From positions 95,418 through 159,417 of the forward strand of contig JAFTVY010000055.1 of assembly GCA_017465545.1 (NCBI GenBank): DNA of 64,000 bases, in the 5' to 3' direction. Positions within the stretch are counted from its first letter, which is position 1; the number at the start of each line of letters is the position of its first letter. Under the pieces are notes generated by a model. That model was not told where the DNA came from and ran no database searches. It worked only from the letters and a program-made list of their open reading frames with translations. Below, in pieces: positions 17,463-25,589 of the stretch. The position numbers and the translations under genes are program-made. The stretch comes from Ruminiclostridium sp. Lineage in GTDB: Bacteria > Bacillota > Clostridia > Oscillospirales > Ruminococcaceae.

Positions 17463-17819
17463 ATGTCTAATAACACAGAAAACTGCAACGGCTGTGTGAT
17501 ACATGACGAAACGGTAAACGCCGTACGAGAAAAGATGCTTGAAGGTGAGCAGTTTGAAAAGCTTTCATTGTTTTTCAAAGCTATAAGCGATGAAACCAGG
17601 ATAAAGATACTTTACTCCCTGTCCCAGTCCCGTATGTGTGTATGCGATCTCGCTTCCCTTCTCGGTATGACTGTTTCGGCAATATCCCATCAGCTCAGGA
17701 TTTTAAAGCAAGCCGGACTTGTTAAAAGCGATAAAAACGGAAAAATCGTTTTTTACGAGCTTAGCGACGAGCACGTCACCACAGTATTCGGAAACGCTTT
17801 AGAGCACATTATGGAATAA
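17463..17819 (+). CDS. ArsR/SmtB family metal-sensing repressor, CadC type
   Basis: A 118-residue winged-helix repressor. The helix with CVCDLA (about residue 59 onward) holds the metal-thiolate Cys pair of CadC/ArsR proteins, and two further cysteines near the N-terminus (C8 and C11) match the extra ligands of CadC, which binds Cd, Pb or Bi. The recognition helix is TVSAISHQLRILKQAGLV. The gene is followed by a terminator and then the metal ATPase with a perfect operator, so it most likely derepresses that pump when metal is bound. The start codon has AAAGGA 8 bases upstream. Confidence 0.9.
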   Translation: MSNNTENCNGCVIHDETVNAVREKMLEGEQFEKLSLFFKAISDETRIKILYSLSQSRMCVCDLASLLGMTVSAISHQLRILKQAGLVKSDKNGKIVFYELSDEHVTTVFGNALEHIME

Positions 17820-17852
17820 AATTAAGCTATCATATGATACGCTTAATTTTTT
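17820..17852 (+). terminator. Terminator after the CadC-type gene
   Basis: AATTAAGC pairs with GCTTAATT, enclosing a further TATCAT/ATGATA pairing, followed by a T-run. It begins directly after the stop codon and separates the regulator from the ATPase. Confidence 0.85.
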
Positions 17853-17862
17853 ACAATATCAT

Positions 17863-17878
17863 TTGAACACTTGTTCAA
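17863..17878 (+). promoter_or_regulatory. Perfect SmtB/CzrA-type operator before the metal ATPase
   Basis: TTGAACACTTGTTCAA is a perfect inverted repeat with the TGAACA-N2-TGTTCA core known for SmtB/ZiaR/CzrA-class sensors. It lies 25 bases before the ATPase start codon. Confidence 0.82.
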
Positions 17879-17903
17879 TCGTTCGTTTAAAGGAGAACAA
17901 ACT

Positions 17904-20015
17904 ATGGAACTGACGTTTTACTTAAAAGGTCTTGATTGCGCAAACTGTGCGGCAAAAATAGAAAAAGCTGTTCAGGCGCTGGATTTTATCAAAAATGCCT
18001 CTCTTAACTTTTCGACACAGAAGCTGAGAGTTATAACAGATAATAATGATAGTAGTTATATCGAAGATGAAATCAAGAAAATAGTTGCACACTACGAGCC
18101 TGAAGTGAAGGTTCTGGGAGAATCCGAGAAATCCGACTCAGAAGAAAATCACAAGCCGACGATTATAAGAATAGTTATATCAGCCTTATTATTTATCGCC
18201 GGTCTGATAACAGAGCTATCTGTAAAGAGTGATATTACAGAGATTATATCGGTTATTTTATTCGGCATCTCTTTTATTCTTGTTGCTTTCCCGGTATTCA
18301 TCACAGCTGTAAAAGCGATTTTATCAAAAAATATCTTTAACGAAAACACACTTATGCTTATAGCAAGCATAGGAGCAATTCTGATTGGTGAAATGCACGA
18401 GGCTGTAGCAGTTATGCTTTTCTACTCCGTAGGAGAGCTATTCCAGAGCATAGCGGTAGGAAAATCAAGAAAGAGCATAAAGGCTCTCATCGGTACAAAG
18501 CCCGAAACAGCCGATATGCTCATAGATGACAAATACGTAACGGTTTCGCCTTATGAAGTACCGATTGGTGCGACCATCAGAGTAAAAGCCGGAGAAAAAA
18601 TTCCTCTTGACGGTATAGTTATTGACGGCTCGACGCAGGTAAACAACTCGGCAATAACCGGAGAAAGTATTCCTGTGAATATCAGCGAAGGTGACGAGGT
18701 AAAAGCAGGCGGCATAAATCTTGAAGGCCTTGTAACCATCAGAACCACAGCCGATTTCAATAGCAGTACAATATGCAAAATGCTGGAGCTTGTGGAGGAA
18801 GCAACTGAAAATAAAACAAAGACAGAAAACTTCATTTCGGTATTTGCAAAATATTACACCCCGATAGTCGTTTTAGCAGCTATCGTAATATCTCTGCTCC
18901 CTCCCCTTATTTCAGGTGCGGCTTTTTCCGGATGGATAGAAAAAGGTCTTATATTCCTTGTTATTTCCTGCCCCTGCGCACTTGTTATTTCTGTACCTAT
19001 GGGTTATTTTGCAGGAATCGGCAAGGCGTCCTCTGAAGGTATCCTGATAAAAGGAAGCAATTATCTTGAGGCAATTTCAAAATCAAAAACAGTTGTATTT
19101 GACAAAACGGGCACTATAACAAACGGAGAGTTTGAAATTTCATCCGTAAACCCCGTTGGCGTTTCAGAAAAAGAACTTATTGAAATAGCGGCATATTGCG
19201 AATACAATTCAAATCATCCTATCGCTCAGTCGGTAAAAAAGGCATTCACCTCTGAAATAGCTACAGAAAGAATAAAGGATCATACCGAAATAGCCGGAAA
19301 AGGTATCAGAACCACTATAGACGGCACAGAATATATCTGCGGAAATGAAAAGTTTATGCTGGAAAACGGCATTACCGCAAACAAATCCAAAGGTACGTCT
19401 CTTCATATTGCAAGAGGCTCTGATTATCTTGGCTATATAGAAATTGCCGACACTCCCAAGGAAACGTCGGCAAGGACTATTGAATTTCTTAAAAGCAAGG
19501 GTATGTATACCGTTATGCTGACAGGTGATAACGAAGCATCTGCAAAGCATACAGCAGATTTAACCGGTATAGACGAATACCACTCCAACCTTTTACCTGA
19601 AGACAAGAGCAGAATATTATCTGAGAAAAAGGCTTCGCTTAAAAAAGGTGAGAAAATAATATTCATCGGCGACGGCATAAACGATGCACCTGTTCTTGCT
19701 ACTGCCGATATAGGCATAGCAATGGGCAAAAACGGCACGGATGCGGCTATAGAAACTGCGGACGTTGTTTTTATGAAGGATGACCTCGCACAGCTTGAGA
19801 CTGCATACAGGCTGAGCCATAAAACGTCAGGAATAATAAAGCAGAATATAATCGTCGCAATCCTGATAAAGCTCGTTATCCAGGTGCTGAGCATACTTGG
19901 ACTTGCAAATATGTGGTCAGCGGTTTTTGCCGACGTGGGTGTTTCTATTCTTGCTATTATGAATTCTCTCAGGATTCTTCGGAAAGAGTATAAACGCCAC
20001 CGGGATGGTACGTAA
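17904..20015 (+). CDS. cadA: Zn/Cd/Pb-exporting P-type ATPase
   Basis: A 703-residue P1B-type ATPase that pumps soft divalent metals out of the cell. An N-terminal HMA domain has GLDCANCA; helix 6 has the SCPCAL metal site; the phosphorylation site is DKTGT; the HP motif is NHPIA; the hinge is GDGINDAP. The Asp in the last helix pair (DVGVSILAIMNSLR) is typical of Zn/Cd/Pb pumps (PIB-2) rather than copper pumps. The ATG follows AAGGAG; upstream in-frame codons overlap the operator. Its last 47 bases overlap the end of dprA on the other strand. Confidence 0.93.
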   Translation: MELTFYLKGLDCANCAAKIEKAVQALDFIKNASLNFSTQKLRVITDNNDSSYIEDEIKKIVAHYEPEVKVLGESEKSDSEENHKPTIIRIVISALLFIAGLITELSVKSDITEIISVILFGISFILVAFPVFITAVKAILSKNIFNENTLMLIASIGAILIGEMHEAVAVMLFYSVGELFQSIAVGKSRKSIKALIGTKPETADMLIDDKYVTVSPYEVPIGATIRVKAGEKIPLDGIVIDGSTQVNNSAITGESIPVNISEGDEVKAGGINLEGLVTIRTTADFNSSTICKMLELVEEATENKTKTENFISVFAKYYTPIVVLAAIVISLLPPLISGAAFSGWIEKGLIFLVISCPCALVISVPMGYFAGIGKASSEGILIKGSNYLEAISKSKTVVFDKTGTITNGEFEISSVNPVGVSEKELIEIAAYCEYNSNHPIAQSVKKAFTSEIATERIKDHTEIAGKGIRTTIDGTEYICGNEKFMLENGITANKSKGTSLHIARGSDYLGYIEIADTPKETSARTIEFLKSKGMYTVMLTGDNEASAKHTADLTGIDEYHSNLLPEDKSRILSEKKASLKKGEKIIFIGDGINDAPVLATADIGIAMGKNGTDAAIETADVVFMKDDLAQLETAYRLSHKTSGIIKQNIIVAILIKLVIQVLSILGLANMWSAVFADVGVSILAIMNSLRILRKEYKRHRDGT

Positions 20016-21603
20016 TTGCTCCATCCACTTCAAGATCTGCAAGGTATTCTGTCATTGTAGCAAAATCCACGCCGAGAAGTGACATAAGCTTTTCTCTTGT
20101 GACCGCCTCTTCCCTTTCAAGAATATCAAGAATTTTTCCTGCTATCGTTTCGGGTGGTTCCTTTACCGCAATACTCTCCTCTTGCTTTTTGTCGGTTGAT
20201 ACGGACTTTTTCGAATCCTTTTTACCCTTTCTTCTGAAAAAGCTCGGTGTTCCGTCAGAATAATCCACCGATGGTTTTTCTTCACCTCTCGCCTTATACA
20301 CAAAGCGGTTTTCACGCGGTATCGTTTTCTTGTCTTTTCTGTGACGAGTCTTGGTCTGCGAAGCATCATCAAGCTCTATTTTCTTATCAGAAGGAGCTGA
20401 CTTTATCGTCTCCTCAGATAAGACGGTATTTTTATCAACAATTTCTTTCAAAACGTCCTTTTCGGAGGGTTCGGACTCTTGTCGCTTGCTTTCGTTTTTA
20501 TTCGCAGAAACAGGCTCTGATTCTGTCTTTTCGCAAAAGACTTCAAAATCCTCTTCGGGAGTCTCTGGAGCTACTTCGTTTTCCTCCACGGACGGCAGCT
20601 GTTTTTCATCGGATTCAATCTTATCGTTTCCGAGAGCCTCGTCTACCATATCATAGCTTTCTTCTGTGATTATTTCAGATACACGCGAATACGAAGTTAG
20701 TCTGTTCTTATCAAGATGAGTATCGTCCAGCTTATCCTTGTGTGTCTCGTAGTACTCGTTTATTACGTCATAGAAATCATAAACCGGATGCGCCCCGTCG
20801 CGCAGGAATCTGATTATCTTGCTGTACCTGCCGTCAAGCGTATCAGGTGGCATTGTAAAGAAAAGATCCCTGTCCTGATCAAAGGCGTTGTTTGCAGTCA
20901 GAAGGCTACCGCTTTTGTTTTCGCCACCGACAACCACGGTACCATAGCTGAGTCCTGAAATAATTCTGTTTCTGTGCTTGAAATATTCTCGGCAACATTG
21001 TGTATCAGGAAGCAGCTCCGATATTACGGCACCGCCGCTTTTCTTTACCTGCGCTCTCATTCCGAAAGAGCGGGCAGGATATTCTACAGTATGTCCACAA
21101 GCCAGAACTGCAACTGTCGGTACGTTTCTCTTGATGCATTCGGTATGTGCTATACTGTCGATCCCATCGGCAAAACCGCTGACAAGCACGATTTTACAGC
21201 CTGCAAGCCCACCGCAGATATTCACACCGAGACGAACAGCATATGGTTCAGGTCTTCTCGGTCCGACTATTGACAAAGAAAAGTGGTTTTTCAGGCAGGA
21301 TAAATCGCCCTCGACAAAAAGAACGGTTGGCGGATTATAAATATTCTTCAGCATAACGGGATATGCTTTATCATCGATGGTGATAATATCTATCTTGTTA
21401 TCCTTGCAGAATTTTATGATTTTGTCCGACTTATCAAGACTTGCTTTCCTGACGTTTTCTATTCTGTTTGAAGGTATAAGAGTCATATCGCCCTTACTTA
21501 CCCTTTCGTATACCGCCTTTGCCGAGCCGTACGCTCTTATTATTTCGTAAATTTTGGGGTTGCCACCACCAAAAATCTGCAACAGGTAAATATAGTATCT
21601 CAT
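19969..21603 (-). CDS. dprA: DprA/Smf-like DNA-processing protein with a long charged insertion
   Basis: A 544-residue protein, well above the 290-370 usual for DprA, which loads RecA on incoming single-stranded DNA. An N-terminal helical region is followed by a Rossmann-like core (about 60-290) with VGPRRPEPYA, SGFADGIDSIAH and EYFKHRNRIISGLS, all recognisable but altered from the usual GSR, SGxAxGID and FPxRNR forms. A charged, low-complexity stretch of about 190 residues (about 295-480) precedes a C-terminal winged helix (about 485-540). GGAGG precedes the ATG. It converges on and overlaps cadA by 47 bases. Confidence 0.85.
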   Translation of the reverse strand: MRYYIYLLQIFGGGNPKIYEIIRAYGSAKAVYERVSKGDMTLIPSNRIENVRKASLDKSDKIIKFCKDNKIDIITIDDKAYPVMLKNIYNPPTVLFVEGDLSCLKNHFSLSIVGPRRPEPYAVRLGVNICGGLAGCKIVLVSGFADGIDSIAHTECIKRNVPTVAVLACGHTVEYPARSFGMRAQVKKSGGAVISELLPDTQCCREYFKHRNRIISGLSYGTVVVGGENKSGSLLTANNAFDQDRDLFFTMPPDTLDGRYSKIIRFLRDGAHPVYDFYDVINEYYETHKDKLDDTHLDKNRLTSYSRVSEIITEESYDMVDEALGNDKIESDEKQLPSVEENEVAPETPEEDFEVFCEKTESEPVSANKNESKRQESEPSEKDVLKEIVDKNTVLSEETIKSAPSDKKIELDDASQTKTRHRKDKKTIPRENRFVYKARGEEKPSVDYSDGTPSFFRRKGKKDSKKSVSTDKKQEESIAVKEPPETIAGKILDILEREEAVTREKLMSLLGVDFATMTEYLADLEVDGAITYHPGGVYTLSEES

Positions 21604-21619
21604 AATACCTCCGTTATAG

Positions 21620-21649
21620 CAAATGCCACAGTTTTATCTGTGGCATTTG
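21620..21649 (-). other. 12-bp hairpin between the acyl-CoA synthetase gene and dprA
   Basis: CAAATGCCACAG and CTGTGGCATTTG form a perfect stem with a 6-base loop. The U-run is weak on either strand, so it may be a partial terminator between the two genes. Confidence 0.55.
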
Positions 21650-21663
21650 TTGTTAATTCTTAA

Positions 21664-23319
21664 TTATTCGTTATCCTGTTTACGAATCTTGCCACGCATG
21701 ATTTTACCGCTTACCGTTTTCGGAAGTTCATCAACGAATTCTACGATTCTGGGATATTTATAAGGAGCTGTGTTTTTCTTTACGTAATCCTGCAATTCCT
21801 TTTTAAGCTCCTCGGATGCAGTATATCCCTTTGCGAGAACTATAGTAGCCTTTACTACCTGTCCTCTTACGGGATGGGGTGCGCCGGTTACCGCACACTC
21901 TAAAACGGAAGGATGTGCAATAAGTACGCTTTCGATTTCAAATGGTCCTATGCGATAACCACTTGCCTTGATAACGTCATCGTTTCTGCCCACGTACCAG
22001 TAGTAGCCGTCTTCATCCTTCCAGGCTGTATCACCTGTATGATAAACGCCGTTGCACCACGCTTCATCAGTAATCTCATCATCCTTGTAATAACCGAGGA
22101 AAAGTCCGTCCTTACCCTTTTCTGCTCTTATTACGATTTCGCCTACTTCACCAACGGGAACGGAATTATCTTCATCATCAACAAGGTCTACGTTATACAA
22201 CGGTGAAGGTTTACCCATAGAACCGGGCTTAGGCTCCATACCCTTGAGATTTGCAAGAATGGGTGTGGATTCTGTCTGACCGAATGCCTCCATAAGCTTG
22301 AGACCTGTGTACTGAAGCCACTTGTTATATACTTCAGGGTTTAATGCCTCACCTGCTATGCAGGAATATTTAAGATGTGTAAGATCGAAGTTTTCAAGTC
22401 CCTCTTTTATAAAGAATCTGTACATTGTAGGAGGTGCACAGAAAGAGGTAACCTGGAACTGCTCTATAATACGAAGTACGTCAAGGGGTACGAATTTATC
22501 GAAGTCATAAACGAAAATGCAGGAGCCGATTGACATCTGTCCGTACATCTTACCCCAGGCAGCCTTTGCCCAGCCGGTATCGGATATTGTCAGATGGATA
22601 CCATCGGGATCAACGTTCTGCCAGTGTGCCGCTGTCTGAATATGTGCAAGTGCATATCTGTGGTTGTGAACAACCATCTTGGGATAGCCTGTTGTACCCG
22701 ACGTGAAGTAAAGAAGCATAAGCTCCTTTGAATCGGTAGCAACTCTTTCCATAGTTTCGGGCATTTTCTTTATTTCTTCATCAAAGGATATCCAGCCTTC
22801 TCTTTCGCCATTAGCGATAAACTTTGTAAGAGAAATACCATTTTCCTTTTCTGCTTCTTCTACGTAGCCTTCAATATCCATATGGTCGCCCGTACAGATA
22901 ATAGCCTTAACGTCCGCTCTTTCAAAACGATAGGTAAAATCGTGAGTGGTGAGAAGGTGTGTTGCGGGAATGCCTATAGCACCAAGCTTTATAAGTGCTA
23001 TCATAGAAATCCAGAACTGATAATTTCTTTTAAGCACCAACATAACGCTATCACCCTTTTTGATTCCATAGGAAGCAAAAAGATTAGCCGCCTGATTTGA
23101 AAGTCTTGAAAGCTCGCCATAAGAGAACTTATGTACGTTTTCCTGAAGGTCAACGTGGATAAGCGCCCTTCTGTCAGGCTCAAGCTCACCGTATTTATCT
23201 ATAATATCGTAACCAAAGTTAAAGTTGTCGGGGCAATTGATACTGAATTTATTCAGTATTCCGTTTTCATCAAAGCCCTCTTCAACAAATCTTTTATAAT
23301 AATTTTTTACCTGTTCCAT
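21664..23319 (-). CDS. Acyl-CoA synthetase (AMP-forming)
   Basis: A 551-residue ANL-superfamily ligase. The ATP loop is YFTSGTTGYPKM (about residues 210-221), followed by EAFGQTEST, YHTGDTAW and the C-terminal catalytic Lys in PKTVSGKIMRG. The closest pattern is the medium-chain acetyl-CoA synthetase-like group, which activates acyl or aryl acids with ATP and CoA; the substrate is not determined. It lies 38 bases after an XRE-cupin gene, an arrangement often seen where the regulator senses a ligand linked to the synthetase. Confidence 0.9.
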   Translation of the reverse strand: MEQVKNYYKRFVEEGFDENGILNKFSINCPDNFNFGYDIIDKYGELEPDRRALIHVDLQENVHKFSYGELSRLSNQAANLFASYGIKKGDSVMLVLKRNYQFWISMIALIKLGAIGIPATHLLTTHDFTYRFERADVKAIICTGDHMDIEGYVEEAEKENGISLTKFIANGEREGWISFDEEIKKMPETMERVATDSKELMLLYFTSGTTGYPKMVVHNHRYALAHIQTAAHWQNVDPDGIHLTISDTGWAKAAWGKMYGQMSIGSCIFVYDFDKFVPLDVLRIIEQFQVTSFCAPPTMYRFFIKEGLENFDLTHLKYSCIAGEALNPEVYNKWLQYTGLKLMEAFGQTESTPILANLKGMEPKPGSMGKPSPLYNVDLVDDEDNSVPVGEVGEIVIRAEKGKDGLFLGYYKDDEITDEAWCNGVYHTGDTAWKDEDGYYWYVGRNDDVIKASGYRIGPFEIESVLIAHPSVLECAVTGAPHPVRGQVVKATIVLAKGYTASEELKKELQDYVKKNTAPYKYPRIVEFVDELPKTVSGKIMRGKIRKQDNE

Positions 23320-23357
23320 TCTTATTCCTTGTCCTTCCTAATATATTATCTTTCTAT

Positions 23358-23918
23358 TTATATCAGTATAGCCAAGAATTTGCAATCTGCTCCGTTTGTA
23401 GCAATCATACCATGAGGATTCTTGCTGTCATAATATATGCAGTCGCCTTCGTTGAGAATTTCAACGTGCTTTCCTATCTGGATCTTGAGTGAACCGGAAA
23501 GAATAAAGTCCATTTCCTGTCCATCATGAGAAGACAGATATATAGGCTTGTCCTGTTCTTCCTTTTCATAAGGCGCTGTTACCAGAAGCGGTTCGATATG
23601 CTTATTCTTGAAAAGATATGCTAAATGCTGATATGCAAATCTTCTTCTTCTTTCAATTGGCAATCCCTTGTCCTTGCGGACGACTGAATAAGTCTTAAGC
23701 TTGGGGGTGACGCCTGTAAGAAGCTCGATAAGCTCGATGCCGAGCGCTTCTGCCGCTTCGTTAAGGAAAGAAAGCGAAAAATCCTTCTCTCCGTTTTCAA
23801 GCGAAATATATTCTTCAACAGATACGCTTGTATCTGCCGCCATCTGTTCTACAGTGATATCAAGACATTCTCTGGTTGCTTTGAGTCTGTCTGATACGTC
23901 TTTGATATTATAATCCAT
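23358..23918 (-). CDS. XRE-cupin family transcriptional regulator
   Basis: A 186-residue regulator with an N-terminal Cro/C1 HTH (about residues 5-62; VEQMAADTSVSVEEYISLENG) and a C-terminal cupin barrel (about 110-186; DGQEMDFILSG, LNEGDCIYYDSKNPHG). The cupin should bind a small ligand. I start at ATG 23918 because GGAGG lies 5 bases upstream. It is the first gene before the acyl-CoA synthetase, which it probably controls along with itself. Confidence 0.88.
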   Translation of the reverse strand: MDYNIKDVSDRLKATRECLDITVEQMAADTSVSVEEYISLENGEKDFSLSFLNEAAEALGIELIELLTGVTPKLKTYSVVRKDKGLPIERRRRFAYQHLAYLFKNKHIEPLLVTAPYEKEEQDKPIYLSSHDGQEMDFILSGSLKIQIGKHVEILNEGDCIYYDSKNPHGMIATNGADCKFLAILI

Positions 23919-23947
23919 AATGACCTCCGAATTTTTTATCAAATTAC

Positions 23948-23976
23948 ATTATATCATTTTTTCTGCGAAAAATCAA
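23948..23976 (-). promoter_or_regulatory. Promoter of the XRE-cupin / acyl-CoA synthetase genes
   Basis: TTGATT (23976-23971) and TATAAT (23953-23948) on the minus strand are 17 bases apart, 30 bases before the ATG. Confidence 0.75.
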
Positions 23977-24012
23977 TAGTTTTACGTTTATATTTATATT
24001 GTTGCCGGCACT

Positions 24013-24609
24013 TTATACGGTAATATCATCACATATTGAGTTAAAAATGCCGTCTCCGATGCCATCAACGTTCTTTATTTCGTTTATCGAAACAAAATCC
24101 CCGTTGTTCTGCCTATACTCAACGATCTTCATAGCAAGACCTTCAGTGATAGCATCAAGCGTCATAAGCTCCCTCACTGTAGCGGTATTTATGTTGACCT
24201 TATTCTTTTCATCCGAATTCTGTTCTTCGTTGAATCTGTTCCATTCCTCTTCAACGTAAAGCTTTTCTTTGATAAACGCAAGGGTTTCTTTGTCCATACC
24301 GCTTATCAGCATAAGCTCATTTACAGATGTGAATCTACCAAGCTTTTCTCTCAGTAGCAGAATATCGTGTGCCAGTTCCCTTCCTATCCCTTCAACCTGC
24401 GAAAGCTCCTCATAGGTTGCCTCGTTCAGCTCAACTGCATCCGGCTTCTTGTAATGAATACCAGAGGTCGTTGGTTTATCGTTATAAGAGATAAGGTTTT
24501 CATTTTCAATATCAGCCTTAATCGTTTTGGCAAAAATCAGAAACAAAGCGAACAATATAACGCAGGTTGCAATAACAACAACTATAAAACGCTTGTATTC
24601 GTCCTTCAT
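24013..24609 (-). CDS. ComEA-like protein with two helix-hairpin-helix domains
   Basis: A 198-residue membrane-tethered protein: one helix at about residues 8-27, then two ComEA-type HhH domains (about 58-115, with LNEATYEELSQVEGIG; and about 138-196, with VNINTATVRELMTLDAI). ComEA binds double-stranded DNA outside the cell during natural transformation. It lacks the SLBB domain of Bacillus ComEA and carries a duplicated HhH instead. No comEC is in the window. It follows nth by 10 bases, so the two are probably cotranscribed. Confidence 0.82.
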   Translation of the reverse strand: MKDEYKRFIVVVIATCVILFALFLIFAKTIKADIENENLISYNDKPTTSGIHYKKPDAVELNEATYEELSQVEGIGRELAHDILLLREKLGRFTSVNELMLISGMDKETLAFIKEKLYVEEEWNRFNEEQNSDEKNKVNINTATVRELMTLDAITEGLAMKIVEYRQNNGDFVSINEIKNVDGIGDGIFNSICDDITV

Positions 24610-24619
24610 ATTCTTTTAC

Positions 24620-25252
24620 CTACTTACTGAACTGCTTGCAGAATACCGATACGGAGCATTCTTCACATCTGGGATTTCTTGCGGTACATACAAGTCTTCC
24701 GTGCCATACAAGTCTGTGACAGAATCCAAGACTCTCGCTTTTCGGCAACAATGCCGAAAGCTGTTTTTCAACGCTAAGAGCATCCTTTGTGCCATCGGTA
24801 AGACCTAATCTTCCTGATAATCTTATTACGTGGGTATCGCACACAATTGCCGGCTTACTGTACAGATCGCCGACTATAAGGTTAGCTGTCTTTCTGCCTA
24901 CACCAGGGAGTTTTACAAGCTCTTCTATAGTATCGGGTACTTCGGAATTATACTTATCCCTTAGCATCTGACACATAGAAACTATATCTGCGGCCTTTGT
25001 TTTATATAAACCGCAGGATTTGATATATTCTTCCACCTCAGAAACTTCCGCCATTGCAAAGCTCTCTATATCCGGAAACCTTTCAAATAACGCAGGAGTA
25101 ACCATATTCACTCTTTTATCGGTGCACTGTGCGGACAATCTCGTTGCTATAAGTAATTCGTGCGGCTTGCTATATGTAAGCGCACACTTTACCTCGGGAT
25201 ATTCTTTTTTTAGTCCGTCTATAAGTAAATTTGTACGCTGTTTTTTAGTCAT
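24620..25252 (-). CDS. nth: Endonuclease III
   Basis: A 210-residue DNA glycosylase/AP lyase for oxidised pyrimidines. The HhH with catalytic Lys is LPGVGRKTANLI, the catalytic Asp is in VCDTHVIRLSGRLG, and the C-terminal [4Fe-4S] cysteines follow the spacing C-X6-C-X2-C-X5-C. It is first in a two-gene unit with the ComEA-like gene. Its promoter at 25280-25308 is nearly identical to that of the NCS2 permease. Confidence 0.95.
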   Translation of the reverse strand: MTKKQRTNLLIDGLKKEYPEVKCALTYSKPHELLIATRLSAQCTDKRVNMVTPALFERFPDIESFAMAEVSEVEEYIKSCGLYKTKAADIVSMCQMLRDKYNSEVPDTIEELVKLPGVGRKTANLIVGDLYSKPAIVCDTHVIRLSGRLGLTDGTKDALSVEKQLSALLPKSESLGFCHRLVWHGRLVCTARNPRCEECSVSVFCKQFSK

Positions 25253-25279
25253 AGCTTCACCTCATAATTACATATATTA

Positions 25280-25308
25280 ATTATATGTAATATTTTGTCG
25301 AATGTCAA
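25280..25308 (-). promoter_or_regulatory. nth: Promoter of nth
   Basis: TTGACA (25308-25303) and TATAAT (25285-25280) on the minus strand, 17 bases apart, lie 28 bases before nth. A window of about 37 bases here matches the NCS2 promoter at about 30 positions, including the 12-mer GTCGAATGTCAA at 25297-25308. Confidence 0.85.
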
Positions 25309-25589
25309 AACATTCGTTCTAACTAAATTTGGATAGTGTGTACTATTTCAGCAAAAGCACTACTAAATATAAGGTACTTAAGACTTAAAACATATACACA
25401 CCACAGAACTGGAAATTTGAATTAACTCAAGGATTTTAATCGATTTCACAAAATTTATAAATTGCTAAACATATCCTCCTACTTCATCGACTGCTCCTCA
25501 ACAAATCATTTATATATCTTTAGTGTTCATATGTATAAGATGGCTTACCGCATTATATATTCTTAGACAACGGTCCAAATTACAGCTAA
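25309..25589. other. AT-rich stretch without a recognisable gene
   Basis: Between the nth promoter and the NCS2 stop there is no open reading frame with a ribosome site longer than a few codons, no terminator-like hairpin and no RNA family I recognise. It may be remnant sequence. Confidence 0.6.

Noticed and set aside
17871-17903. Upstream TTG start of the metal ATPase
   Set aside because: It lies within the operator and before the AAGGAG site that serves ATG 17904.
25309-25589. Possible small gene with AGGAGGATATG near the middle of the gap
   Set aside because: Reading frames from the two ATGs on the minus strand stop within two to five codons.
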